Assembly: GCA_037013495.1 (NCBI GenBank)
Contig: CM072810.1
Location: 52,314,843 to 52,378,842, forward strand
Reading direction: 5' to 3'
Source of the DNA: Hippophae tibetana
Lineage: Eukaryota; Streptophyta; Magnoliopsida; Rosales; Elaeagnaceae
Length of the DNA stretch: 64,000 nt
In this document: positions 11,301 to 24,061 of the stretch, piece by piece
Layout of the letters: every line of letters begins with the position of its first letter
Position numbering within the stretch: position 1 is the first letter of the stretch
Translations under genes and position numbers: made by a program
The notes under the pieces: generated by a model
The model's database searches: none
What the model saw: the letters and a program-made list of their open reading frames with translations, nothing else
What the model was told of the DNA's origin: nothing

Positions 11301-13060
11301 CTGTCACCCATAATCCTCGTTCAAAGCTCACAACAAGTCACGAGGATGTAACCCCCCCGTGCACGACACAAGTCATTCTAAATGACACTTGGAAACAACA
11401 TAGAAAGGTTACCCACAACAACGAACCCAGGTATGGTACTTACGTCGGTTGCATCATTCCGTCTCTTGTAAGCGAACTTCACCTCTAACTTATGCTTTTA
11501 TGGTATATAAATCGGAGATCATGTTTTGATACCAAACATAGGAAAATAGCTAATCCTTCCTTCCTAAAGCTTAAGCTTTCAATACGGGACGCTTGAACTA
11601 TCACCCTTAATCCTCGTTCAAAGCTCACAACAAGTCACGAGGATGTTACCCCACTTGCACGACACAAGTCATTCTAAATGACACTTGGAAACAACAAAGA
11701 AAGGTTACCCACAACAACGAACCCAGGGATGGTACCTACGTCGGTTTCATCATTCCGTCTCTTGTAAGCGAACTTCACCTCTAAGTTGTGCTTTTATGGG
11801 ATACAAATCGGATATATAGTTTTGATACCAAACATAGGAAAATAGCTAATCCTTACTTCCTAAAGCTTAAGCTTTCAATACGGGACGCTTGAACTGTCAC
11901 CCTTAATCCTCGTTCAAAGCTCACAACAAGTCACGCGGATGTTACCCCCCCGTGCACGACACAAGTCATTCTAAATGACACTCGGAAACAACAAGGAAAG
12001 GTTACCCACAACAACGAACCCAGGGATGGTACTTACCTCTGTTGCATCATTCCGTCTCTTGTAAGCAAACTTCACCTCGAAGTTGTGCTTTTATGGGATA
12101 CAAATCGGAGATCATGTTTTGATACCAAACATAGGAAAATAGCTAATCCTTCCTTCCGAAAGCGTAAGCTTTCAATACGGGACGCTTGAACTGTCACCCT
12201 TAATCCCCGTTCAAAGCTCACAACAAGTCACGAGGATGTTACCCCCTGTGCACGACACAAGTCATTCTAAATGACACTTGGAAACAACAAAGAAAGGTTA
12301 CCCACAAGAACGAACCCAGGGATGGTACCTACCTCGGTTTCATCATTCCGTCTCTTGTAAGCGAACTTCACCTTTAAGTTGTGCTTTTATGGGATACAAA
12401 TCGGATATCATGTTTTGATACCAAACATAGGAAAATAGCTAATCCTTACTTCCTAAAGCGTAAGCTTTCAATACGGGACACTTGAACTGCCACCCTTAAT
12501 CCCCGTTCAAAGCTCACAACAAGTCACGCGGATATTACCCCCCCGTGCACGACACAAGTCATTCTAAATGACACTCGGAAACAACAAGGAAAGGTTACCC
12601 ACAACAACGAACCCAGGGATGGTAATTACCTCGGTTGCATCATTCCGTCTCTTGTAAGCAAACTTCACCTCGAAGTTGTGCTTTTATGGGATACAAATCG
12701 GAGATCATGTTTTGATACCAAACATAGGAAAATAGCTAATCCTTTATTCCTAAAGCTTAAGCTTTCAATACGGGACGCTTGAACTGTCACCCTTAATCCT
12801 CGTTCAAAGCTCACAACAAGTCACGAGGATGTTACCCCCCCGTGCACGACACAAGTCATTCTAAATGACACTTGGAAACAACATAGAAAGGTTACCCACA
12901 ACAACAAACCCAGGGATGGATACTTACCTCGGTTGCATCATTCCGTCTCTTGTAAACGAACTTCACGTCGAACTTGTGCTTTTATGGGATACAAATTCGG
13001 AGATCATGTTTTGATAACAAATATAGGAAAAATAGCTAATCCTTCCTTCCTAAAGCTTAA
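8314..13060 (+). repeat. Left array, block 3: 16-monomer unit (reference form)
   Basis: This 4747-bp block contains 16 distinguishable monomers and explains the neighbouring blocks as deletion or duplication derivatives. Diagnostic variants in order are: GGGAAGG (8467), ATTCCTTCTTG (8790), GCGGACG (8969), CCCTGTGCAC (9278), GACACTTGAACTGCC (9511), the CACAAACCTGAG copy (10023), CATCCGTC (10268), CAAAGCACAC (10433), GTATATAAATC (10910), ACCCCACTTG (11055), CACCCATAATCC (11306), a second ACCCCACTTG, GATATATAG (11811), GCGGATG, CCCTGTGC again, GCGGATATT, and finally ACGTCGAAC with TTGATAAC. The order is what shows it to be a higher-order repeat. Confidence 0.86.
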
Positions 13061-14841
13061 GCTTCCCATACGGGACGCTTGAACTGTCACCCTTAATCCT
13101 CGTTCAAAGCTCACAACAAGTCACGAGGATGTTACCCCCCCGTGCACGACACAAGTCATTCTAAATGACACTTGGAAACAACAAGGAAAGGTTACCCACA
13201 ACAACGAACCCAGGGAAGGTACTTACCTCGGTTGCATCATTCCGTCTCTTGTAAGCGAACTTTACCTCGAATTTGTGATTTTATGGGACACAAACCTGAG
13301 ATCATGTTTTGATACCAAACATAGGAAAATAGCTAATCCTTCCTTCCTAAAGCTTAAGCTTTCAATACGGGACGCTTGAACTGTCACCCTTAATCCTCGT
13401 TCAAAGCTCACAACAAGTCACGAGGATGTTACCCCCCGTGCACGACACAAGTCATTCTAAATGACACTTGGAAACAACAAAGAAAGGTTACCCACAACAA
13501 CGAACCCAGGGATGGTACCTACGTCGGTTTCATCATTCCTTCTTGTAAGCGAACTTCACCTCTAAGTTGTGCTTTTATGGGATACAAATCGGATATCATG
13601 TTTTGATACCAAACATAGGAAAATAGCTAATCCTTACTTCCTAAAGCTTAAGCTTTCAATACGGGACGCTTGAACTGTCACCCTTAATCCTCGTTCAAAG
13701 CTCACAACAAGTCACGCGGACGTTACCCCCCCGTGCACGACACAAGTCATTCTAAATGACACTCGGAAACAACAAGGAAAGGTTACCCACAACAACGAAC
13801 CCAGGGATGGTACTTACCTCTGTTGCATCATTCCGTCTCTTGTAAGCAAACTTCACCTCGAAGTTGTGCTTTTATGGGATACAAATCGGAGATCATGTTT
13901 TGATACCAAACATAGGAAAATAGCTAATCCTTCCTTCCTAAAGCGTAAGCTTTCAATACGTGACGCTTGAACTGTCACCCTTAATCCCCGTTCAAAGCTC
14001 ACAACAAGTCACGAGGATGTTACCCCCTGTGCACGACACAAGTCATTCTAAATGACACTTGGAAACAACAAAGAAAGGTTACCCACAAGAACGAACCCAG
14101 GGATGGTACCTACCTCGGTTTCATCATTTCGTCTCTTGTAAGCGAACTTCACCTTTAAGTTGTGCTTTTATGGGATACAAATCGGATATCATGTTTTGAT
14201 ACCAAACATAGGAAAATAGCTAATCCTTACTTCCTAAAGCGTAAGCTTTCAATACGGGACACTTGAACTGCCACCCTTAATCCCCGTTCAAAGCTCACAA
14301 CAAGTCACGCGGATATTACCCCCCCGTGCACGACATAAGTCATTCTAAATGACACTCGGAAACAACAAGGAAAGGTTACCCACAACAACGAACCCAGGGA
14401 TGGTAATTACCTCGGTTGCATCATTCCGTTTCTTGTAAGCAAACTTCACCTCGAAGTTGTGCTTTTATGGGATAAAAATCGGAGATCATGTTTTGATACC
14501 AAACATAGGAAAATAGCTAATCCTTTATTCCTAAAGCTTAAGCTTTCAATACGGGACGCTTGAACTGTCACCCTTAATCCTCGTTCAAAGCTCACAACAA
14601 GTCACGAGGATGTTACCCCCCCGTGCACGACACAAGTCATTCTAAATGACACTTGGAAACAACATAGAAAGGTTACCCACAACAACAAACCCAGGGATGG
14701 ATACTTACCTCGGTTGCATCATTCCGTCTCTTGTAAACGAACTTCACGTCGAACTTGTGCTTTTATGGGATACAAATTCGGAGATCATGTTTTGATAACA
14801 AATATAGGAAAAATAGCTAATCCTTCCTTCCTAAAGCTTAA
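13061..14841 (+). repeat. Left array, block 4: 6-monomer unit
   Basis: The landmark spacing is 1781 bp. The first five monomers match the first five of the block at 8314, and the sixth matches its last monomer (TTCACGTCGAAC, TTGATAACAAATATAGG). Ten internal monomers are therefore absent, which is a clean in-register deletion. Private changes include CGACATAAG near 14332 and GATAAAAATCGG near 14471. Confidence 0.86.
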
Positions 14842-16624
14842 GCTTCCCATACGGGACGCTTGAACTGTCACCCTTAATCCTCGTTCAAAGCTCACAACAA
14901 GTCACGCGGATGTTACCCCCCCGTGCACGACACAAGTCATTCTAAATGACACTCGGAAACAACAAGGAAAGGTTACCCACAACAACGAACCCAGGGATGG
15001 TACTTACCTCTGTTGCATCATTCCGTCTCTTGTAAGCAAACTACACCTCGAAGTTGTGCTTTTATGGGATACAAATCGGAGATCATGTTTTGATACCAAA
15101 CATAGGAAAATAGCTAATCCTTCCTTCCTAAAGCGTAAGCTTTCAATACGGGACGCTTGAACTGTCACCCTTAATCCCCGTTCAAAGCTCACAACAAGTC
15201 ACGAGGATGTTACCCCCTGTGCACGACACAAGTCATTCTAAATGACACTTGGAAACAACAAAGAAAGGTTACCCACAAGAACGAACCCAGGGATGGTACC
15301 TACCTCGGTTTCATCATTCCGTCTCTTGTAAGCGAACTTCACCTTTAAGTTGTGCTTTTATGGGATACAAATCGGATATCATGTTTTGATACCAAACATA
15401 GGAAAATAGCTAATCCTTACTTCCTAAAGCGTAAGCTTTCAATACGGGACACTTGAACTGCCACCCTTAATCCCCGTTCAAAGCTCACAACAAGTCACGC
15501 GGATATTACCCCCCCGTGCACGACACAAGTCATTCTAAATGACACTCGGAAACAACAAGGAAAGGTTACCCACAACAACGAATCCTGGGATGGTACTTAC
15601 CTCGGTTGCATCATTCCGTCTCTTGTAAGCAAACTTCACCTCGAAGTTGTGCTTTTATGGGATACAAATCGGAGATCATGTTTTGATACCAAACATAGGA
15701 AAATAGCTAATCCTTCCTTCCTAAAGCTTAAGCTTTCAATACGGGACGCTTGAACTGTCACCATTAATCCTCGTTCAAAGCTCACAACAAGTCATGAGGA
15801 TGTTACCCCCCTGTGCACGACACAAGTCATTCTAAATGACACTTGGAAACAACAAAGAAAGGTTACCCACAAGAACGAACCCAGGGATGGTACCTACCTC
15901 GGTTTCATCATTCCGTCTCTTGTAAGAGAACTTCACCTCTTAGTTGTGCTTTTATGGGATACAAATCGGATATCATGTTTTGATACCAAACATAGGAAAA
16001 TAGCTAATCCTTACTTCCTAAACCGTAAGCTTTCAATACGGGACACTTGAACTGCCACCCTTAATCCCCGTTCAAAGCTCACAACAAGTCACGCGGATAT
16101 TACCCCCCCGTGCACGACACAAGTCATTCTAAATGACACTCGGAAACAACAAGGAAAGGTTACCCACAACAACGAACCCAGGGATGGTAATTACCTCGGT
16201 TGCATCATTCCGTCTCTTGTAAGCAAACTTCACCTCGAAGTTGTGCTTTTATGGGATACAAATCGGAGATCATGTTTTGATACCAAACATAGGAAAATAG
16301 CTAATCCTTTATTCCTAAAGCTTAAGCTTTCAATACGGGACGCTTGAACTGTCACCCTTAATCCTCGTTCAAAGCTCACAACAAGTCACGAGGATGTTAC
16401 CCCCCCGTGCACGACACAAGTCATTCTAAATGACACTTGGAAACAACATAGAAAGGTTACCCACAACAACAAACCCAGGGATGGATACTTACCTCGGTTG
16501 CATCATTCCGTCTCTTGTAAGCGAACTTCACGTCGAACTTGTGCTTTTATGGATACAAATTCGGAGATCATGTTTTGATAACAAATATAGGAAAAATAGC
16601 TAATCCTTCCTTCCTAAAGCTTAA
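14842..16624 (+). repeat. Left array, block 5: 6-monomer unit with hybrid first monomer
   Basis: The landmark spacing is 1783 bp. The first monomer begins with the block-opening GCTTCCCATACGG but continues with GCGGATG, ACTCGG and CTCTGTTGC, which belong to the third (or thirteenth) monomer type of the 16-monomer block. It is a hybrid. The block then alternates two monomer types (CCCTGTGC/CTTTAAG and GCGGATATT/ACTCGG) before the same terminal monomer as the other blocks. Confidence 0.8.
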
Positions 16625-19302
16625 GCTTCCCATACGGGACGCTTGAACTGTCACCCTTAATCCTCGTTCAAAGCTCACAACAAGTCACGAGGATGTTACC
16701 CCCCCGTGCACGACACAAGTCATTCTAAATGACACTTGGAAACAACATAGAAAGGTTACCCACAACAACAAACCTAGGGATGGATACTTACCTCGGTTGC
16801 ATCATTCCGTCTCTTGTAAGCGAACTTCACCTCTAACTTGTGCTTTTATGGTATATAAATCGAAAGATCATGTTTTGATACCAAACATAGGAAAATAGCT
16901 AATCCTTACTTCCTATAAAGCTTAAGCTTTCAATACGGGATGCTTGAACTGTCACCCTTAATCCTCGTTCAAAGCTCACAACAAGTGACGAGGATGTTAC
17001 CCCACGTGCACGACACAGGTCATTCTAAATGACACTTGGAAACAACAAAGAAAGGTTACCTACAACAACGAACCCAAGGATGGTACCTACGTCGGTTTCA
17101 TCATTCCGTCTCTTGTAAGCGAACTTCACCTCTAAGTTGTGCTTTTATGGGATACAAATCGGATATCATGTTTTGATACCAAACATAGGAAAATAGCTAA
17201 TCCTTACTTCCTAAAGCTTAAGCTTTCAATACGGGACGCTTGAACTTTCACCCTTAATCCTCGTTCAAAGCTCACAACAAGTCACGCGGATGTTACCCCC
17301 CCGTGGACGACACAAGTCATTCTAAAGGACACTCGGAAACAACAAGGAAAGGTTACCCACAATAACGAACCCAGGGATGGTACTTACCTCTGTTGCATCA
17401 TTCCGTCTCTTGGAAGCAAACTTCGCCTCGAAGTTGTGCTTTTATGGGATACAAATCGGAGATCATGTTTTGATACCAAACATAGGAAAATAGCTAATCC
17501 TTCCTTCCTAAAGCGTAAGCTTTCAATACGGGACGCTTGAACTGTCACCCTTAATCCCCGTTCAAAGCTCACAACAAGTCACGAGGATGTTACCCCCCGT
17601 GCACGACACAAGTCATTCTAAATGACACTTGGAAACAACAAAGAAAGGTTACCCACAAGAACGAACCTTGGGATGGTACCTACCTCGGTTTCATCATTCC
17701 GTCTCTTGTAAGCGAACTTCACCTCTAAGTTGTGCTTTTATGGGATACAAATCGGATATCATGTTTTGATACCAAACATAGGAAAATAGCTAATCCTTAC
17801 TTCCTAAAGCGTAAGCTTTCAATACGGGACGCTTGAACTGCCACCCTTAATCCCCGTTCAAAGCTCACAACAAGTCACGCGGATATTACCCCCCCGTGCA
17901 CGACACAAGTCATTCTAAATGACACTCGGAAACAACAAGGAAAGGTTACCCACAACAACGAATCCAGGGATGGTACTTACCTCGGTTGCATCATTCCGTC
18001 TCTTGTAAGCAAACTTCAACTCGAAGTTGTGCTTTTATGGGATACAAATCGGAGATCATGTTTTGATACCAAACATAGGAAAATAGCTAATCCTTCCTTC
18101 CTAAAGCTTAAGCTTTCAATACGGGACGCTTGAACTGTCACCATTAATCCTCGTTCAAAGCTCACAACAAGTCACGAGGATGTTACCCCCCCGTGCACGA
18201 CACAATTCATTCTAAATGACAATTGGAAACAACATAGAAAGGTTACCCACAACAACAAACCCAGGGATGGATACTTACCTCGGTTGCATCATTCCGTCTC
18301 TTGTAAGCGAACTTCACATCGAACTTGTGCTTTTATGGGACACAAACCTGAGATCATGTTTTGATACCAAACATAGGAAAATAGCTAATCCTTCCTTCCT
18401 AAAGCGTAAGCTTTCAATACGGGACGCTTGAACTGCTACCCTTAATCCCCGTTCAAATCTCACAACAAGTCACGAGGATGTTACCCCCCGTGCACGACAC
18501 AAGTCATTTTAAATGACACTTGGAAACAACAAAGAAAGGTTACCCACAACAACGACCCCAGGGATGGTACCTATCTCGGTTTCATCATTCCGTCTCATGT
18601 AAGCGAACTTCACCTCTAAGTTGTGCTTTTATGGGATACAAATCGGATATCATGTTTTGATACCAAACATAAGAAAATAGCTAATCCTTCCTTCCTAAAG
18701 CTTAAGCTTTCAATACGGGACGCTTGAACTGTCACCCTTAATCCTCGTTCAAAGCTCATAACAAGTCACGAGGATGTTACCCCCCCGTGCACGACACAAG
18801 TCATTCTAAATGACACTCGGAAACAACAAGGAAAGGTTATCCACAACAACGAACCCAGGGATGGTACTTACCTCGGTTGCATCATTCCGTCTCTTGTAAG
18901 CAAAGTTCATCTCTAAGTTGTGCTTTTATGTTATACAAATCGGAGATCATGTTTTGATACCAAACATAGGAAAATAGCTAATCCTTCCTTCCTAAAGCTT
19001 AAGCTTTCAATACGGGACGCTTGAACTATCACCCTTAATCCTCATTCAAAGCTCACAACAAGTCACGAGGATGTTACCCCCCCGTGCACGACACAAGTCA
19101 TTCTAAATGACACTTGGAAACAACATAGAAAGGTTACCCACAACAACAAACCCAGGGATGGATACTTACCTCGGTTGCATCATTCCGTCTCTTGTAAGCG
19201 AACTTCACCTCGAACTTGTGCTTTTATGGGATACAAATTCGGAGATCATGTTTTGATAACAAATATAGGAAAAATAGCTAATCCTTCCTTCCTAAAGCTT
19301 AA
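16625..19302 (+). repeat. Left array, block 6: diverged 9-monomer unit
   Basis: The landmark spacing is 2678 bp, or 9 monomers. The types are recognisable (GTATATAAATCG near 16851, ACCCCACGTG near 17001, GCGGATG near 17287, GCGGATATT near 17878, the CACAAACCTGAG type near 18341) but there are many more private substitutions than in blocks 1-4, such as GTGACGAGG, CCGTGGACG, TAAAGGACAC and ACAATTGG. This fits an older edge of the left array that has not been homogenised recently. Confidence 0.78.
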
Positions 19303-22300
19303 GCTTCCCATACGGGACGCTTGAACTGTCACCCTTAATCCTCTTTCAACTCTCACAACAAGTCACGAGGATGTTACCCCCCCTTGCACGACACAAGTCA
19401 TTCTAAATGACACTTGGAAACAACAAGGAAAGGTTACCCACAACAACGAACCCAGGGAAGGTACTTACCTCGGTTGCATCATTCCGTCTCTTTTAAGCGA
19501 ACTTTACCTCGAACTTGTGCTTTTATGGGACACAAACCTGAGATCATGTTTTGATACCAAACATAGGAAAAATAGCTAATCCTTCCTTCCAAAAGCTTAA
19601 GCTTTCAATACGGGACGCTTGAACTATCACCCTTAATCCTCGTTCAAAACTCACACCAAGTCACGAGGATGTTACCCCCAATGCACGACACAGGTCATTC
19701 TAAATGACACATGGAAACAACATAGAATCGTTACCCACAACAACGAACCCAGGGATGGTACTTACCTCGGTTGCATCATTCCGTCTCTTGTAAGCGAACT
19801 TCACCTCGAACTTGTGCTTTTATGGGACACAAATCGGAGATCATGTTTTGATACCAAACATAGGAAAATAGCTAATCCTTCCTTCCTAAAGCGTAAGCTT
19901 TCAATACGGGACGCTTGAACTACCACCCTTAATCCTCGTTCAAAGCTCACAACAAGTCACGAGGATGTTACCCCCCGTGCACGACAAAAGTTATTCAAAA
20001 TGACACTTGGAAACAACAAAGAAAGGTTACCCACAACAACGAACCCAGGGATGGTACTTACCTCAGTTTCATCATTCCGTCTCTTGTAAGCGAACTTCAC
20101 CTTGAACTTGTGCTTTTATGGGACACAAACCTGAGATCATGTTTTGATACCAAACATAGGAAAATAGCTAATCCTTCCTTCCTAAAGCGTAAGCTTTCAA
20201 TACGGGACGCTTGAACTGCCACCCTTAATCCTCGTTCAAAGCTCACAACAAGTCACGAGGATGTTACCCCCCGTGCACGACAAAAGTTATTCAAAATGAC
20301 ACTTGGAAACAACAAAGAAAGGTTACCCACAACAACGAACCCAGGGATGGTACTTACCTCAGTTTCATCATTCCGTCTCTTGTAAGCGAACTTCACCTCT
20401 AAGTTGTGCTTTTATGGGATTCAAATCGGAGATCATGTTTTGATACCAAACATAGGAAAATAGCTAATCCTTCCTTCCTAAAGCTTAAGCTTCCCATACG
20501 GGACGCTTGAACTGTCACCCTTAATCCTAGTTCAAAGCTCACAACAAGTCACGAGGATGTTACCCCCCCCGTGCACGACACAAGTCATTCTAAATGACAC
20601 TTGGAAACAACAAGGAAAGGTTACCCACAACAACGAACCCAGGGATGGTACTTACCTCGGTTGCATCATTCCAACTCTTGTAAGCGAACTTCACCTCTAA
20701 CTTGTGCTTTTATGGGATACAAATCGGAGATCATATTTTGATACCAAACGTAGGAAAATAGTTAATCCTTCCTTCCAAAATCTTAAGCTTTCAATACGGG
20801 ACGCTTGAACTATCACCCTTAATCCTCGTTCAAAACTCACACCAAGTCACGAGGATGTTACCCCCCATGCACGACACAGGTCATTCTAAATGACACATGG
20901 AAACAACATAGAAAGGTTACCCACAACAACGAACCCAGGGATGGTACTTACCTCGGTTGCATCATTCCGTCTCTTGTAAGCGAACTTCACCTCGAACTTG
21001 TGCTTTTATGGGACACAAATCGGAGATCATGTTTTGATACCAAACATAGGAAAATAGCTAATCCTTCCTTCCTAAAGCGTAAGCTTTCCATACGGGACGC
21101 TTGAACTACCACCCTTAATCCTCGTTCAAAGCTCACAACAAGTCACGAGGATGTTACCCCCCGTGCACGACAAAAGTCATTCTAAATGACACTTGGAAAC
21201 AACAAAGAAAGGTTACCCACAACAACGAACCCAGGGATGGTACTTACCTCAGTTTCATCATTCCGTCTCTTGTAAGCGAACTTCACCTCTAAGTTGTGCT
21301 TTTATGGGATTCAAATTGGAGATCATGTTTTGATACCAAACATAGGAAAATAGCTAATCCTTCCTTCCTAAAGCTTAAGCTTTCAATACGGGACGCTTGA
21401 ACTGTCACCCTTAATCCTCGTTCAAAGCTCACAACAAGTCACGAGGATGTTACCCCCCCGTCCACGACACAAGCCATTCTAAATGACACTTGGAAACAAC
21501 AAGGAAAGGTTACCCACAACAACAAACCCAGGGATGGATACTTACCTCGGTTGCATCTTTCCGTCTGTTGTAAGCGAACTTCACCTCGAACTTGTGCTTT
21601 TATGGGATACAAATTCGAAGATCATGTTTTGATAACAAACATAGGAAAATAGCTAATCCTTCCTTCCTAAAGCTTAAGCTTTCCATGCGGGACGCTTGAA
21701 CTGTCACCCTTAATCCTCGTTCAAAGGTCACAACAAGTCACGAGGATGTTACCCCCCCGTGCACGACACAAGTCATTCCAAATGACACTTGGAAACAACA
21801 TAGAAAGGTTACCCACAACAACGAACCCAGGGATGGTACTTACCTCGGTTTCATCATTCCGTCTCTTGTAAGCGAACTTCACCTCTAAGTTGTGCTTTTA
21901 TGGGATTCAAATCGGAGATCATGTTTTGATACCAAACATAGGAAAATAGCTAATCCTTCCTTCCTAAAGCTTAAGCTTTCAATACGGGACGCTTGAACTG
22001 TCACCCTTAATCCTCGTTCAAAGCTCACAACAAGTCACGAGGATGTTACCCCCCCGTCCACGACACAAGTCATTCTAAATGACACTTGGAAACAACAAGG
22101 AAAGGTTACCCACAACAACAAACCCAGGGATGGATACTTACCTCGGTTGCATCTTTCCGTCTGTTGTAAGCGAACTTCACCTCTAACTTGTGCTTTTATG
22201 GGATACAAATTCGGAGATCATGTTTTGATAACAAATATAGGAAAAATAGCTAATCCTTCCTTCCTAAAGCTAAAGCTTTCAATACGGGATGCTTGAACTG

Positions 22301-22574
22301 TCACCCTTAATCCTCGTTCTAAGCTCACAACAAGTCACGAGTATGTTACCCCCCGGTGCACGACACAAGTCATTCTAAATGACACTTGGAAACAACATAG
22401 AAAGGTTACCCACAACAACAAACCCAGGGATGGATACTTACCTCGGTTGCATCATTCCGTCTCTTGTAAACGAACTTCACCTCGAACTTGTTCTTTTATG
22501 GGATACAAATTCGGAGATCATGTTTTGATAACAAATATAGGAAAAATAGCTAATCCTTCCTTCCTAAAGCTTAA
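19303..22574 (+). repeat. Mixed monomer zone between the left array and the 5-mer HOR
   Basis: About 11 monomers without a steady higher-order period. Some pieces are repeated: the type beginning ACTATCACCC with CACACCAAGTC occurs at about 19620 and 20810, four monomers apart, and a pair carrying CCGTCCACGAC with CATCTTTCCGTCTG occurs near 21470 and 22067, two monomers apart. The stretch around 20500-20960 resembles 24080-24540. Nothing non-satellite is present. I read it as a less homogenised junction. Confidence 0.78.
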
Positions 22575-24061
22575 GCTTCCCATACGGGACGCTTGAACTG
22601 TCACCCTTAATCCTCGTTCAAAGATCACAACAAGTCACGAGGCTGTTACCCCCCGTGCACGACACAAGTCATTCTAAATGAGACTTGGAAACAACATAGA
22701 AAGGTTACCCACAACAACGAACCCCGGGAAAGTACGTACCTCGGTTGCATCATTCCGTCTCTTGTAAGCGAACTTCACCTCGAACTTGTGCTTTTATGGG
22801 ATACAAATCGGAGATCATATTTTGATACCAAACATAGGAAAATAGTTAATCCTTCCTTCCTAAAGCTTAAGCTTTCCATGCGGGACGCTTGAACTGTCAC
22901 CCTTAATCCTCGTTCAAAGCTCACAACAAGTCACGAGGATGTTACCCCCCCGTGCACGACACAAGTCATTCTAAATGACCCTTGGAAACAACAAGGAAAG
23001 GTTACCCACAACAATGAACCCATGGATGGTACTTACCTCGGTTGCATCATTCCGTCTCTTGTAAGCGAACTTCACCTCTAAGTTGTGCTTTTATGGGATA
23101 CAAATTCGGAGATCATGTTTTGATACCAAACATAGGAAAATAGCAAATCCTTACTTCCTAAAGCTTAAGCTTTCAATACGGGACGCTTGAACTGTCACGC
23201 TTAATCCCCGTTCAAAACTAACAACAAGTCACGAGGATGTTACCCCCCCGTGCACGACACAAGTCATTCTAAATGACACTTGGAAACAACATAGAAAGGT
23301 TACCCACAACAACGAACCCAGGGATGGTACTTACCTCGGTTGCATCATTCCGTCTCTTGTAACCGAACTTCACCTCTAAGTTGTGCTTTTATGGGATACA
23401 AATCGGAGATCATGTTTTGATACCAAACATAGGAAAATAGCTAATCCTTCCTTCCTAAAGCTTAAGCTTTCCATGCGGGACGCTTGAACTGTCACCCTTA
23501 ATCCTCGTTCAAAGATCACAACAAGTCACGAGGCTGTTACCCCCCGTGCACGACACAAGTCATTCCAAATGACCCTTGGAAACAACATAGAAAGGTTACC
23601 CACAACAACAAACCCAGGGATGGATACTTACCTCGGTTGCATCATTCCGTCTCTTGTAAGCGAACTTCACCTCGAACTTGTGCTTTTATGGGATACAAAT
23701 TGGAGATCATATTTTGATACCAAACATAGGAAAATAGTTAATCCTTCCTTCCTAAATCTTAAGCTTTCAATAAGGGACGCTTGAACTGTCACCCTTAATC
23801 CTCTTTCAAAGGTCACAACAAGTCACGAGGATGTTACCCCCCCGTGCACGACACAAGTCATTCTAAATGACACTTGGAAACAACAAAGAAAGGTTACCCA
23901 CAATAACGAACCCAGGGATGGTACTTACCTCGGTTGCATCATTCCGTCTGTTGTAAGCGAACTTCACCTCGAACTTGTACTTTTATGGGATACAAATTCG
24001 GAGATCATGTTTTGATAACAAATATTGGAAAAATAGTTAATCCTTCCTTCCTAAAGCGTAA
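22575..24061 (+). repeat. 5-mer HOR unit, early diverged form
   Basis: The order a-b-c-d-e is visible, but d and e differ from the later units: the fourth monomer ends with TTGGAGATCATATTTTG and the fifth begins TCAATAAGGGACGC with CTCTTTCAAAGGTC, a sequence that later becomes typical of the 7-mer HOR. The a monomer carries GGGAAAGTACG. This unit may record an older arrangement from which both HORs drew monomers. Confidence 0.75.

Noticed and set aside
15004-15192. Minus-strand open frame of 62 codons (also 17384-17572)
   Set aside because: It falls within ordinary monomers and appears just where two stops are changed by substitutions. It has no recognisable domain.
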